The position numbers and the translations under genes are program-made. This document shows, piece by piece, positions 34,261 to 42,973 of a stretch of DNA of 64,000 bases (the first letter of the stretch is position 1; every line of letters starts with the position of its first letter). The notes below the pieces were generated by a model, which searched no databases, had not been told where the DNA came from, and worked only from the letters and a program-made list of their open reading frames with translations. The DNA comes from Nocardiopsis sp. NRRL B-16309 (lineage in GTDB: Bacteria > Actinomycetota > Actinomycetes > Streptosporangiales > Streptosporangiaceae), in the NCBI RefSeq assembly GCF_001279585.1, contig NZ_LGEC01000065.1, forward strand, positions 1-64,000, written 5' to 3'.

Positions 34261-35454
34261 TCAGCAGTCCCGGCCGGTGTTCACGCAGTCGACCAGTTCC
34301 GCCATGAGTTCACGCGGCATGACGTTGATGTGGTCGGAGTGGTCGGTGATCGGCGCGTGCTCCTCCTCGGGGAAGCCGTCCACCGCGAAGGAGGGCCCGT
34401 CCGGGACCTCGTAGACCAGCGTCTGGCGCAGGAGCGGCACCGCGGTGAACCCGTCCTGGCAGCCGCCGTCCTCCTCGGGGAAGACGATGTGCGTCCGGTT
34501 GTCGGGGCTCTCGAAGTTCTCACCGTCCCAACAGCTCGGGAAGTCGAAGATCCGCACGACGTCGCTGCCCTCCGGGCACAGCGGATACCGGTCGGGGAAG
34601 GCCCGGTCCTCGAAGCCCGTGCACGTCCACTGGGCCCTGGCGTTGGCGCCCTCCGCCGTGTTGGCGCGGGCGTTGCCGGTGATGATCTGGAGGAACTCCG
34701 GCATCTCGGTGACCGGTCCCCGCGGGTTGCCGAGGAACTCGATGGTCGCGGAGGAGGCGGTGAGGATCTCTCCGATGTTGCCGTCCAGCCCTCCGCCGGA
34801 CTCGTCCGCGTCAGCGCCCTCGCGCGTGATGTCCCGCAGCACCGGCCAGTAGTGCATCGACAGGTCTCCGTCGGGGCAGGTGGTCTCGCCCTGGGCGAGG
34901 AGCTCGTTGTTGGCCAGGACGTCGTCGGTGAAGTTCTGGACGTTCTGGTTGCCGACGTAGTCGTGCGTGTGCTGGGCGCCGTGCGGCACGCCGGGGGCGA
35001 CGATGACGTTCTCGGAGTTGAACACGCCGTTCTCGTTGACCCCGCAGTCGACGGTGAAGCTGCCCGTGGACGCCTCGGGGCCGGGCTCGGGCCCGTCCTC
35101 CCGCGGCGGGGCCTGCTCGATGTCGGCGAAGTCCTCCTCGAAGGGGCCGACGGCTTCGGCGCCGTCCCCGTGGCCGCCGTGGGCGCCGCCGCCGTGGTCG
35201 CCCCCGCCCTGGTCGCCCCCGCCGGCGCCGCCGTCTCCGGCGTCACCGCCTTCGGGGTCGTCCTGGTTCCCGTAGTGATCGTGCCTGCCGCCGAATCCGT
35301 GGCCGGCTCCCACGAGTTGCTCGTCGGAGGAGGGGCCGACGTCGGTGAGGACCACCGTCAGCGCTCCCGCGACGAGGAGCAGGGCCGCGGCGGCTCCGAC
35401 GAGCACGCGTGTGCGGCGGTTCTCGGTTCCTGGTGGTCGTGGTCGTGCGTTCAT
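34261..35454 (-). CDS. Secreted DUF1996 protein
   Basis: 397 aa from ATG 35454 (GAGGAGA 8 nt upstream). An N-terminal helix (VLVGAAAALLLVAGALTVVL) is a signal or anchor; a Gly/His/Asp-rich linker (about 50-100) may bind metal. Then DUF1996 with conserved HTHDYVGNQ and C-terminal FPSCWDGENFESPDNRTHIVF. DUF1996 proteins are secreted in fungi and actinobacteria; activity unknown. Last in the minus-strand cluster that is divergent from the ferric-reductase/NuoF-like pair. Confidence 0.85.
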   Translation of the reverse strand: MNARPRPPGTENRRTRVLVGAAAALLLVAGALTVVLTDVGPSSDEQLVGAGHGFGGRHDHYGNQDDPEGGDAGDGGAGGGDQGGGDHGGGAHGGHGDGAEAVGPFEEDFADIEQAPPREDGPEPGPEASTGSFTVDCGVNENGVFNSENVIVAPGVPHGAQHTHDYVGNQNVQNFTDDVLANNELLAQGETTCPDGDLSMHYWPVLRDITREGADADESGGGLDGNIGEILTASSATIEFLGNPRGPVTEMPEFLQIITGNARANTAEGANARAQWTCTGFEDRAFPDRYPLCPEGSDVVRIFDFPSCWDGENFESPDNRTHIVFPEEDGGCQDGFTAVPLLRQTLVYEVPDGPSFAVDGFPEEEHAPITDHSDHINVMPRELMAELVDCVNTGRDC

Positions 35455-35889
35455 CTTTCGTCTCTCCTCGGGTGTTCGGGCACACGGCACCGGCGGCGCC
35501 GCGCGTCAGCGGGTCGGAACTCGGGGGTCCGGGGTGACGTGGGCGGGGGACGGGTCGGCGGCACTCGGAAGCGGGACGGCCCGTCGGTTCCGGCCTTGCG
35601 GGCATGCCGGGGGCCGGAGGTTCGCCGGAGGCGGGCGGGGAACCGGAGGGGCCCGGCGCGTCGAGGGCCGGGGGCGCCGGGCGCCCCTCCGGTACCCCTG
35701 TGGGGGTGGGGAGATGGTCTGGTGCCGGTCGGGCCCGCCCCGGCTCGGCCCCGGGGTCGGTCGGCCGCGTCGGTTGGGCGGGCCGGGATCCGGATCCCCC
35801 CGCGCCCGGTTCCCCGGACGCTGTTGCCTGGCCCCGGCTCCACAGGTCCGGTTCGGCGGTTGTGGTTCGGCGGCTCCGGTTCCGTGGCG
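35455..35889. other. Low-complexity spacer, no gene seen
   Basis: 435 nt between DUF4142 and DUF1996 genes, full of GGTTCGGCGG- and GGGGCCGG-like short repeats. No plausible start with ribosome site on either strand apart from that of the DUF1996 gene. Confidence 0.5.
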
Positions 35890-36600
35890 TCAGTTCAGGG
35901 GGCGCCGCTCCGGCGGACGGGGCTCGGGCAGCTCCTCGTACTCGACCAGGCCGGTGCTCTCCAGCAGCGTGATGTGCCTGAGCACCATGAGCATGCCGTG
36001 CTGGCAGAAGGACCTGACCAGCTCGTTGCGGGTGCCGGCGCGGACCTCGGCCAGGACCGCGAGGACCTCGCCGTGCGCGAAGCGCAGCCTGTTGGCGAAG
36101 ACCCGGTCGAACCCCGCCCCGGACAGCCCGGACAGTTCGTCCATCCAGCGCTGCTGGTCCGGGTTGGGCGTGCTCGGCAGCCGCACGTCGAGCTGGGCGG
36201 CGACGCCGCGCAGCTGCTCGTCCATGAGGATGTGGTCCTCGGCCAGGATCGCGCCGACCTCGCGGACCCTGTCGAGTTGGGCCCGGTCCTGGGCCTGCTG
36301 GCCGACCGGGATCTCCCACAGCCCGGCCTGGCGCACCTTGACCAGCGCGTCGACGTCGGCCGGTCCGAGCGGGCCGAACTCGGTGCTCACCCAGTCGTTC
36401 CAGAACACGCCCGACACGCTCGTGGTGCCGTTGGGCGCGATCATGAACACGGTCAGCGCGGCCACCACCAGGAAGCCCGCGACCCCGACCAGCTCGATCG
36501 AGCGGGGTGAGCGCCGGCGCAGCCGCCGGACGGCGGTGCCGGACTCGGCGCCGGTGCGGTCGGTCCCCTCGTCCGGACGGGACGTGCTCCGGAGAGCCAT
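35890..36600 (-). CDS. DUF4142 membrane-anchored protein
   Basis: 236 aa. One transmembrane helix (VGVAGFLVVAALTVFMIA) then an extracytoplasmic four-helix-type DUF4142 domain (ADVDALVKVRQAGLWEIPVGQQA onward, AEDHILMDEQLRGVAAQL). The fold is ferritin-like, but metal ligands cannot be assigned. It begins 5 nt after the lipoprotein gene, so the two are cotranscribed. Confidence 0.82.
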   Translation of the reverse strand: MALRSTSRPDEGTDRTGAESGTAVRRLRRRSPRSIELVGVAGFLVVAALTVFMIAPNGTTSVSGVFWNDWVSTEFGPLGPADVDALVKVRQAGLWEIPVGQQAQDRAQLDRVREVGAILAEDHILMDEQLRGVAAQLDVRLPSTPNPDQQRWMDELSGLSGAGFDRVFANRLRFAHGEVLAVLAEVRAGTRNELVRSFCQHGMLMVLRHITLLESTGLVEYEELPEPRPPERRPLN

Positions 36601-36605
36601 CGCGA

Positions 36606-37319
36606 TCAGATCCCGGACGGAGCGGGGGCGTCCGGGGTCGTCACGCGTGCGGACGGCATCGACCGGTAGTCGCCATAGCCGCCGCCCCCGCCGTAGCCGC
36701 CGCCGGAACCACCGCCGTCGGCGGAGCCGTCGGAGCCGCTGTCACCGGCGTCCTCGGGCTCGCCTGCCTCGTCCTGGGCGGCGGTGATCATCTGTCCGGC
36801 GGGGCTGACGACGTACCAGGCCCCTCCCACGCCCTGGCCGTTGACGTCGCCGGGGGCGGCGTCTCCGGTGTAGGTGTACAGGGGCCACTCGGCGTAGGTC
36901 AGCTGCGGCGCGCCGTCGTCGCGCTCGATCGTGCCGACGAGGTCGGCCGTGGCCGCGCCCCCCGCGCTGACGGCGGCGTCCTCGGCATCGGCGCGCAGGG
37001 GCGGCCAGTTCTCGGCGCACTCGTCGAAGCACGAGGAGGTGCCGGGGCCGTCGTCGGTGAAGAGGTAGAGGACGTTGCCGTCGCGGTCGGTCAGCACGTC
37101 GCCGAACTGCTCGTTCGCCACCGTGTCCAGGGTGGCGGCGCCGCCGCCCTCCTCGGCCGTGTCCTCCTCGGGGTCGGCGGATTCGCCGTAGTCGGCCGGA
37201 GGTTCCTCGGGGTCGGCGACGCCGGCGGGGTCGGGGGTCGAGTCGTCGGTGGAACAGCCAGTGACCAGCAGGAACGTGGTCAGGCCGAGCGCAGCGGCGC
37301 TCTTCGCCTCAGTGTGCAC
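36606..37319 (-). CDS. Lipoprotein with COG4315 repeats
   Basis: 237 aa. Lipobox LLVTGC (Cys22), an acidic linker, then two copies of the secreted repeat of unknown function: DRDGNVLYLFTDD with FDECAENWPPL, and LTYAEWPLYTYTGDAAPGDVNGQG. The end is a Gly/Ser/Tyr-rich low-complexity tail. COG4315 lipoproteins sit on the outer face of the membrane, often beside redox genes. First gene of the DUF4142/DUF1996 cluster. Confidence 0.88.
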   Translation of the reverse strand: MHTEAKSAAALGLTTFLLVTGCSTDDSTPDPAGVADPEEPPADYGESADPEEDTAEEGGGAATLDTVANEQFGDVLTDRDGNVLYLFTDDGPGTSSCFDECAENWPPLRADAEDAAVSAGGAATADLVGTIERDDGAPQLTYAEWPLYTYTGDAAPGDVNGQGVGGAWYVVSPAGQMITAAQDEAGEPEDAGDSGSDGSADGGGSGGGYGGGGGYGDYRSMPSARVTTPDAPAPSGI

Positions 37320-37649
37320 AGACCTCTCCCATCAGGATGTTACCGCTCGTATTTATCCGAACGTGATCGCCCGGAGATTGGCCAGTATGGACCTTTCGGT
37401 GGATTCACGGATGCCAGAATCTGGAACTCGGAACCGGACGGCACCGCTGAACTGGGGATTCGATCCGGAAAAAAATCCTGCCGAGGCCTTGACAACACCG
37501 CACATCCGAGAGAACCGTCCAGAACGCCTGACGGGAACGCCCGACCGGTGCTATCTTCGGCCGCTACGATCCCCAGTCGTAAACCTCCTACCAATTTCGC
37601 AGCGCCGCGCGGAACCCTCCCGTCCGGCGTTTGACGAGGGGTGGACAGT
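37320..37649. other. Divergent promoter region
   Basis: 330 nt between the lipoprotein gene (minus) and the ferric-reductase-like gene (plus). Lower GC than surroundings, with no coding signal. Confidence 0.5.
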
Positions 37650-38459
37650 ATGTTCGGAAAACGCCGGGGACCCGGCCGGAACTCCCTCACCCGCAACGCT
37701 CGCGGCCGCCCGGTCGGCGACCGGTCACCGCGCCGCACACACTCATGGATGTGGATATCACTCCTGGTCGGAGCGGTGGTGGCGAACACCGTCCTGGCAC
37801 TGATCGTGCCGGGAAGCCTCTCGGTGATGCGCGCCGCCCAGGACGCGCTGTGGACGTATTCCGGTGTGCTCTCCCTGGTCGGCCTCACCGTGACAACGGT
37901 TCTTGGCATTATCGCCACTGACCGCGTCCTCACCACTCCGCGCCAGCGGATAATCCACCAATCGTCACACCGATCGGCCGCACTGATTTCCGTGGGATTC
38001 CTCTTTTCCCACGTCGTACTCCAGATCTCGTTCACCCGTTTGAACGTCGGCAACGCATTGCTTCCGTTCGGTGTCGACGCGGCCGTGGCGTGCGGGATCA
38101 TCGCCAGCGACCTGCTTCTGGTCATCGTCGTCACCGGCGTGCTGCGGGGCCGGTTCGCCGGTGCCGCCCACGCGTGGACGTGGCGCGCCACGCACCTGGC
38201 CGCCTACCTGTGCTGGCCGTTGGCCCTCGTGCACGGCCTGACCGCCGGACGCGCGGCGCCCGCCTGGGCCGTCGTCGCCTACATGCTGTGCCTGGTGGCG
38301 GTCTGCGCCGCACTGGTGCTGCGCCTGGTGGTGACCTCGCGACCCGAGTTCGACGACCAGGAGGCCCCGCGCGCCGACTCCGAACTGCTCACCCCGCACG
38401 GCTCCGCCGACGACGAACTGGAGTTCTGGTCGTCCATGCGCCCCGGAGGACGCCCATGA
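37650..38459 (+). CDS. Ferric-reductase-like transmembrane (heme-binding) protein
   Basis: 269 aa from ATG 37650 (GAGGGG 8 nt before; GTG 37641 is too close to it). Six helices. Candidate heme ligands are His pairs in HQSSHRSAALISVGFLFSHV and RATHLAAYLCWPLALVHGL, as in the FRD-like domain of ferric reductases and YedZ/MsrQ. No flavin domain on the same chain. Coupled by ATGA to the NuoF-like gene, which may feed electrons to it. Confidence 0.85.
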   Translation: MFGKRRGPGRNSLTRNARGRPVGDRSPRRTHSWMWISLLVGAVVANTVLALIVPGSLSVMRAAQDALWTYSGVLSLVGLTVTTVLGIIATDRVLTTPRQRIIHQSSHRSAALISVGFLFSHVVLQISFTRLNVGNALLPFGVDAAVACGIIASDLLLVIVVTGVLRGRFAGAAHAWTWRATHLAAYLCWPLALVHGLTAGRAAPAWAVVAYMLCLVAVCAALVLRLVVTSRPEFDDQEAPRADSELLTPHGSADDELEFWSSMRPGGRP

Positions 38460-39910
38460 CCACCGTCACCATCGGTCCGCCCCGCCTGACCACGGGGCTG
38501 GACGCCCACGAACGGATCGACCACGAGACCCACGTGCGCCTGCACGGCGCCCTGCCGCGCCTGGCCGCCGACGACCTCATCACGCTCGCCGGGCTGGGCG
38601 GTCTGCGCGGCCGGGGCGGCGCCGGGTTCCCCTTCGCCCGCAAGCTGCGCGCCGTGCAGCGCTCGGCCCACCACCGCCAGACCTCCGCCCGGGTCGTGGT
38701 CAACGCGGCCGAGGGCGAGCCCGCCAGCGCGAAGGACGCGATGCTCGTCGAACGCGTGCCGCACCTGGTGCTCGACGGCGCCGAACTGGCGGCCCGGGCC
38801 CTCGGGGCGCGCGAGGTGGTGGTGGGCGTCGCCGACCGGGCCGCCGGCGGCGCCGACGACCCGCTCCAGGAGTCGCTGCGCGCCGCGGTGGCCGAGCGCC
38901 GCTCCACGATCGGCCTGCGCGTGGTGCGGATGCCCCACCGGTTCGTGTCCGGGCAGGCCGGCGCGCTCGTCCAGGGCATCAACGGCAGGGCCCCGGTGCC
39001 GCCCGGCAACCCGCGCCGCACCAGCGAGAGCGGGGTCGCGGGCCTGCCGACCCTGCTGTCCAACGCCGAGACCTACGCGCACGTGGCGCTGCTGGCCCTG
39101 GGCGGGGCCGACCAGTACGCGGAGGTGGGCACGCCCGACCAGCCCGGCACGGTGCTGCTCACGGTCGGCGGGTCCACGATCGTGGAGGCGCCCGCCGGTA
39201 CGCCCCTGACGCGGGTCCTGCACGCGTGCGGGGTGCCCCCGGGCCAGGCGGTGCTCGTCGGCGGCTACCACGGCGCCTGGCTGGCCCCCGACGTCGTGGC
39301 CCGCGCGCACCTGTCGCGCCGGGAGATGGCCGACGTCGGCGGCACCCTGGGCGCGGGCGTCGTCCTGCCGCTGCCCCGGACGACCTGCCCGCTGGGCGAG
39401 GTCGCGCGGGTCCTGCGCTACCTGGCGGACGAGAGCGCGGGCCAGTGCGGCCCGTGTCTGCGCGGACTGCCCGCCCTCGCCGAGTCGTTCACCGCGCTGA
39501 TCAGCGGCGAGGGCGCTCCCGAGGCCGTCCTCACCGCCGCCGGGGTCGGCGAGGGCAAGGGCGCGTGCGCGCACCCGGACGGCAGCGCGGTGTTCGCGCG
39601 CAGTGCGCTGGCGGTGTTCGCCGAGGACATGTCCACGCACGCCCTCACCGGGGGGTGCGGGCGCCCGGTCGTGGGGGAGCTGCCGCTGACCGGCGAGCCG
39701 GACCACCGGCACGCCCGGCTGCTGCTGGACTGGTCGCGCTGCGACGGGCACGGGCTGTGCGGGGAGCTGCTGCCTGAGCTGGTCCGGCTGGACCGCAACG
39801 GCTACCCGGAGGAGCCGGACCTCCCGCTGCCCGACACCCTGGTCGGCGACGCCGAGCTGGCCGTGCGCATGTGCCCCGCCCTGGCCCTGCGCGTCCGCCC
39901 CCCGTCCTGA
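38456..39910 (+). CDS. NuoF-like flavoprotein with C-terminal ferredoxin domain
   Basis: 484 aa. FMN/NADH motif RGRGGAGFPFARKL, NAAEGEPASAKDAML, and an iron-sulfur region SAGQCGPCLRG plus a later CAHPDGSAV Cys. The canonical NuoF motif is SCGxCxPC; here the first Cys is Ala, so the N3-type cluster may differ or be lost. From about 425 there is a small ferredoxin-like domain (DWSRCDGHGLCGELLPELV, VRMCPALAL). Probably moves electrons between NAD(P)H and the adjacent membrane heme protein. Confidence 0.88.
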   Translation: MTTVTIGPPRLTTGLDAHERIDHETHVRLHGALPRLAADDLITLAGLGGLRGRGGAGFPFARKLRAVQRSAHHRQTSARVVVNAAEGEPASAKDAMLVERVPHLVLDGAELAARALGAREVVVGVADRAAGGADDPLQESLRAAVAERRSTIGLRVVRMPHRFVSGQAGALVQGINGRAPVPPGNPRRTSESGVAGLPTLLSNAETYAHVALLALGGADQYAEVGTPDQPGTVLLTVGGSTIVEAPAGTPLTRVLHACGVPPGQAVLVGGYHGAWLAPDVVARAHLSRREMADVGGTLGAGVVLPLPRTTCPLGEVARVLRYLADESAGQCGPCLRGLPALAESFTALISGEGAPEAVLTAAGVGEGKGACAHPDGSAVFARSALAVFAEDMSTHALTGGCGRPVVGELPLTGEPDHRHARLLLDWSRCDGHGLCGELLPELVRLDRNGYPEEPDLPLPDTLVGDAELAVRMCPALALRVRPPS

Positions 39911-39977
39911 GGCGGGCACCATGGACCGCACCAGGCGACGGCGTTCCCTGATCCGGTCGACTCACGAGGGCGATCGG

Positions 39978-40145
39978 CCCGCCCGACACGGGGTCGGCAC
40001 CCGGCGGCGCCGCTCCCGCGTCAGCGCACGATGGCGACCGGGCCCCGACACCCGGTACGCGCCCAACAGCACCCGACCCGCCCGACACGGGGTCGGCACC
40101 CGGCGGCGCCGCTCCCGCGTCAGCGCACGATGGCGACCGGGCCCC
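39978..40145. repeat. Two exact 69-bp direct repeats at the 3' end of the usp gene
   Basis: Copy 39978-40046 and copy 40077-40145, offset 99 bp. The second copy contains the last 8 codons and stop of the universal stress protein gene; the first copy is outside the gene but repeats the same coding end. Likely a local duplication or what remains of a second usp copy. Confidence 0.85.
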
Positions 40146-41028
40146 TGGCGCCGTGCAGGACGGAGTGGCTGACCGAGCCCAGCAGCAGCCCGCGGAAGCC
40201 GCCGCGCCCCCGGGATCCCACGACGATCAGGTCGGCGGGCGTGGCCTCCTCCAACAGGGCGACCACCGGGTGCGCGCGCACCACCCGCGTGCGCACGGTC
40301 ACCCCGGGGTGGCGCAGCCGCGGCTCGGCGATCTCCTCCTCCAGCGACTGGCGCGCGGCCTCGGCGGCCGTGGCGTCGTCGAAGAGTTCGGGCGGGATGG
40401 GCCCGGTCGCCGCGGCGAAGGCCACCAGCGGCTGCCAGGCGCTCACCGCCACCAGCTCGGTCCGCGCGACCTCCGCGTGCCGGAACGCCACGTCGACCGC
40501 CCGGCGGCTGGGCTCGGATCCGTCGGTGCCCACGATCACCCGACCGCGCACCCCGTGCGCCGAGGCGTGCTCGCGGGGCAGCACGATGACGGGCACCGGG
40601 GCGCGGGCGGCCAGTTCGATGCCCACCGAACCGACGAACGCGGCGACGATCCCGCTCAGCCCGCGCGAGCCGACGACCACCGCGGCGCAGCCCTCGGCGG
40701 AGGCCTCGGCCAGCAGGGCCTCGACCGGCCGTGCGTAGGACAGGCGGGTCTGGACCTCCAGTTCCGGGAACAGGCGGGACACCCAGTCCCCGGCGTAGTC
40801 GAGCAGGAGGGAGGCACCGCTGGTGTCGGTGTCGTCGGGGGCCACCGGTTCGGCGCCGCCGAGCCCGGCGAAAGCGCCCACATCCGCCAGCGGCCCCGCC
40901 GCCGTCACGATGCGTACTCCGAGACCGCGTTGCGCGGCCTGGTTGGCCGCCCACTCCAACGCGTGGCGACTGGACTCGGTGCCGTCCACCCCCACGACCA
41001 CCCAGCGTGTCGTGGTCGCGCCGTCCAT
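40120..41028 (-). CDS. Universal stress protein, tandem UspA domains
   Basis: 302 aa from ATG 41028. Two UspA domains, each with the ATP-binding signature G-x2-G-x9-G-S: VVGSRGLSGIVAAFVGSVG and VVGSRGRGGFRGLLLGSVS. Starts VVVGVDGTESSRHALEWA. The 3' end lies within a direct repeat. Tandem Usp proteins help survival in hypoxia and stasis. Confidence 0.93.
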   Translation of the reverse strand: MDGATTTRWVVVGVDGTESSRHALEWAANQAAQRGLGVRIVTAAGPLADVGAFAGLGGAEPVAPDDTDTSGASLLLDYAGDWVSRLFPELEVQTRLSYARPVEALLAEASAEGCAAVVVGSRGLSGIVAAFVGSVGIELAARAPVPVIVLPREHASAHGVRGRVIVGTDGSEPSRRAVDVAFRHAEVARTELVAVSAWQPLVAFAAATGPIPPELFDDATAAEAARQSLEEEIAEPRLRHPGVTVRTRVVRAHPVVALLEEATPADLIVVGSRGRGGFRGLLLGSVSHSVLHGARGPVAIVR

Positions 41029-41242
41029 CGCGTGCGCCTTTCTTGTCGGTCGTCGCCCCCGGTCGTCCCGGGACCTCCTGATCGGTGTCTCCTGATCATG
41101 ACCCGAGAACACGCACCCGCGCATAACGGTGCCGATGCGAGTCGGGTGAAGTAGTGTCCCAGCACGGTCGCCCGGCGCGACGGGCCGACCGGTCCTGTCC
41201 GGCCAGTCGTCGTCACCATCATGCGGGAACGGGGAGCGTGCC

Positions 41243-41962
41243 ATGCCCTACGCCAAGTCGGACCATGTGCACTGGGACCAGAGGGACGGTCGGGTCGCGG
41301 CCGTGGCCGCCTCGATCGTCTTCAGCTTCTGGGTCGTGGAGGTCATCCTGCCCGGAGGCGGTGCGGCGCGGGGCGTGCTGGCGGAATCGGACTCGGCCCT
41401 CGGCCGGTTCCTCGACGACGCCCACCGGGTGGCGTCGATCCTGGCCGTGCTCGCCGCCGCGCTGGGCCTGTCCCTGGGCGCGCGCTGGTCGCGCCGCTGG
41501 CTGGCGGTGTCGTGGGCCTCGATGGCGGTGTTCGGCGCGGCCTCGTTCACCGCGTCCCTGCTGCCCGGCCCGTGCGTGGTGTCCACCGACGTGGCGTGCG
41601 CCGCGGAGTCCCTGGTCGAGGGGCTCGCGGGCGCCACCGTGGCCCAGGCGGTGGTCGCCGTCGTCGCGATGCTCGCGAGCCTGCTGGGCGTGGTGTCCCT
41701 GGCGGTGAGCCTGCGGCTGCACCAGAAGCGGTCGTGGCTGCCGGTGGCCGCCGTGGCCGCGGTCCAGACCGTGGTGGTGGTGGCCGTGCTGGTCCTGGCG
41801 GGCCGCGTGCTGGTGGCCGACGGCTCCGGCGCCCCGGGAGTCACGCTCGGGCTCCTGGAGCGCGTCCACCTGGTGACGGTCGCGCTGTGGCTGCTCTCCG
41901 CGGGCGTCCTGCCCGGTCCCTGGAAGCGCACTCCGCGCAGCAGCCTGTCGGCGTCGCCCTGA
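41243..41962 (+). CDS. DUF998 integral membrane protein
   Basis: 239 aa, about six helices, e.g. VAAVAASIVFSFWVVEVILP and VHLVTVALWLLSAGVLP; the spacing and the conserved loop after helix 1 (DDAHRVASILAV) suit DUF998. No catalytic residues recognised. Single gene; function unknown. Confidence 0.7.
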   Translation: MPYAKSDHVHWDQRDGRVAAVAASIVFSFWVVEVILPGGGAARGVLAESDSALGRFLDDAHRVASILAVLAAALGLSLGARWSRRWLAVSWASMAVFGAASFTASLLPGPCVVSTDVACAAESLVEGLAGATVAQAVVAVVAMLASLLGVVSLAVSLRLHQKRSWLPVAAVAAVQTVVVVAVLVLAGRVLVADGSGAPGVTLGLLERVHLVTVALWLLSAGVLPGPWKRTPRSSLSASP

Positions 41963-42208
41963 TCGTGTTCCGCGGACACTCACCTGGCTGCTCGACGTCA
42001 CGGCGGCACTCCCGCCGCACACCCGGGAGCGCACGGGCGGGGTCGGCGTCCGGAGCGAGGGCCCGCCCGCGGGACGCGCCCTGACCGACGCCGACGCGGC
42101 GGGCCGTGTCCTGTGAGCGCTGCCCGTCGCAGGCGGCGTTCCCGCCGGCCGCCGCACGGCCGGAGGCGGATCCGCGCGATGGACCTCCGCTCCGGCACGG
42201 ATGATCGC

Positions 42209-42254
42209 TTGACTGTTCGGTCAAGAGCGCCTAGATTCTTGACCGAACAGTCAA
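42209..42254. promoter_or_regulatory. Promoter and TetR double operator upstream of the tetR-like gene
   Basis: TTGACTGTTCGGTCAAG (42209-42225) is repeated inverted and exact at 42238-42254. TTGACT (42209) and TAGATT (42232) are 17 nt apart, so the operator halves flank and cover a sigma-70-type promoter. This is clear autorepression architecture. Confidence 0.88.
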
Positions 42255-42268
42255 CACGAGGAGGCGCC

Positions 42269-42862
42269 GTGGCCGGGGACACGAGGGAACGGCTGGTGCG
42301 CGTGGCACGCGACCTCATCCACGACTCCTCGTTCGCCCAGGTGAGCGTGGAGGACATCTGCAAGGAGGCCGGCGTCCACCGGGGCAGCCTCTACCACTTC
42401 TTCCCCTCCAAGGAACGGCTCGGCCTGGCCGTGCTCGACGCCAACTGGGCGATGATGTCGGCCCTGCTCGACGAGGCGTTCGGCGCCGAGGCGCCCCCCT
42501 TGGAACGGATCGACCGGTTCGTCCGGGGCTTCGGCGGCATGATCGTGCTGATGCGGGAGCGGATGGGCAGCACGCCCGACTGCCCCATCGGAGGGCTGTC
42601 CGCCGAACTCTCCGGGCACAGCGCGGAGATGCGCGCCCACGCGACGCGGATCCTGGACGCCTGGGCCGCGCACTTCTCCGGCGCCGTCCGCGAGGCCCAG
42701 GCGCGCGGCGAGGTCGACACCCGCCTGGACCCGGAGGAGACCGCTCTGCGCATCCTGGCCTACCTCCAGGGAACGGCGCTGCTCGCCAGGACCTACGACC
42801 GCCCTGAACTCGTCGAGCACGCCCGGGGCGGAGTCCGCGCCCTGCTCGGCACCTCCCTCTGA
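42269..42862 (+). CDS. TetR-family repressor
   Basis: 197 aa from GTG 42269, with GAGGAGG 4 nt upstream. HTH DLIHDSSFAQVSVEDICKEA, HRGSLYHFFPSKERLGLAVL, then CPIGGLSAELSG as in the TetR_C subclass that also covers the regulator at 26220. Controls itself and, via the palindrome at 42912, probably the redoxin gene downstream. Confidence 0.92.
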   Translation: MAGDTRERLVRVARDLIHDSSFAQVSVEDICKEAGVHRGSLYHFFPSKERLGLAVLDANWAMMSALLDEAFGAEAPPLERIDRFVRGFGGMIVLMRERMGSTPDCPIGGLSAELSGHSAEMRAHATRILDAWAAHFSGAVREAQARGEVDTRLDPEETALRILAYLQGTALLARTYDRPELVEHARGGVRALLGTSL

Positions 42863-42911
42863 GTCCGTCCGGTTCCGCACGCGGCACCGGGCCGCGTTCG
42901 CCCGCCCTTCC

Positions 42912-42927
42912 ACTTGACTGATCAGTC
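42912..42927. promoter_or_regulatory. Second TetR operator, before the redoxin-like gene
   Basis: TTGACTGATCAGTCAA, a perfect 16-bp palindrome sharing TTGACTG and CAGTCAA with the tetR operator. It lies 46 nt before the redoxin start, so the same repressor should control it. Confidence 0.82.
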
Positions 42928-42973
42928 AACACCGTCCCGTCCGGAGCGGTGAGGACCCGACCGAGGAGTCACC

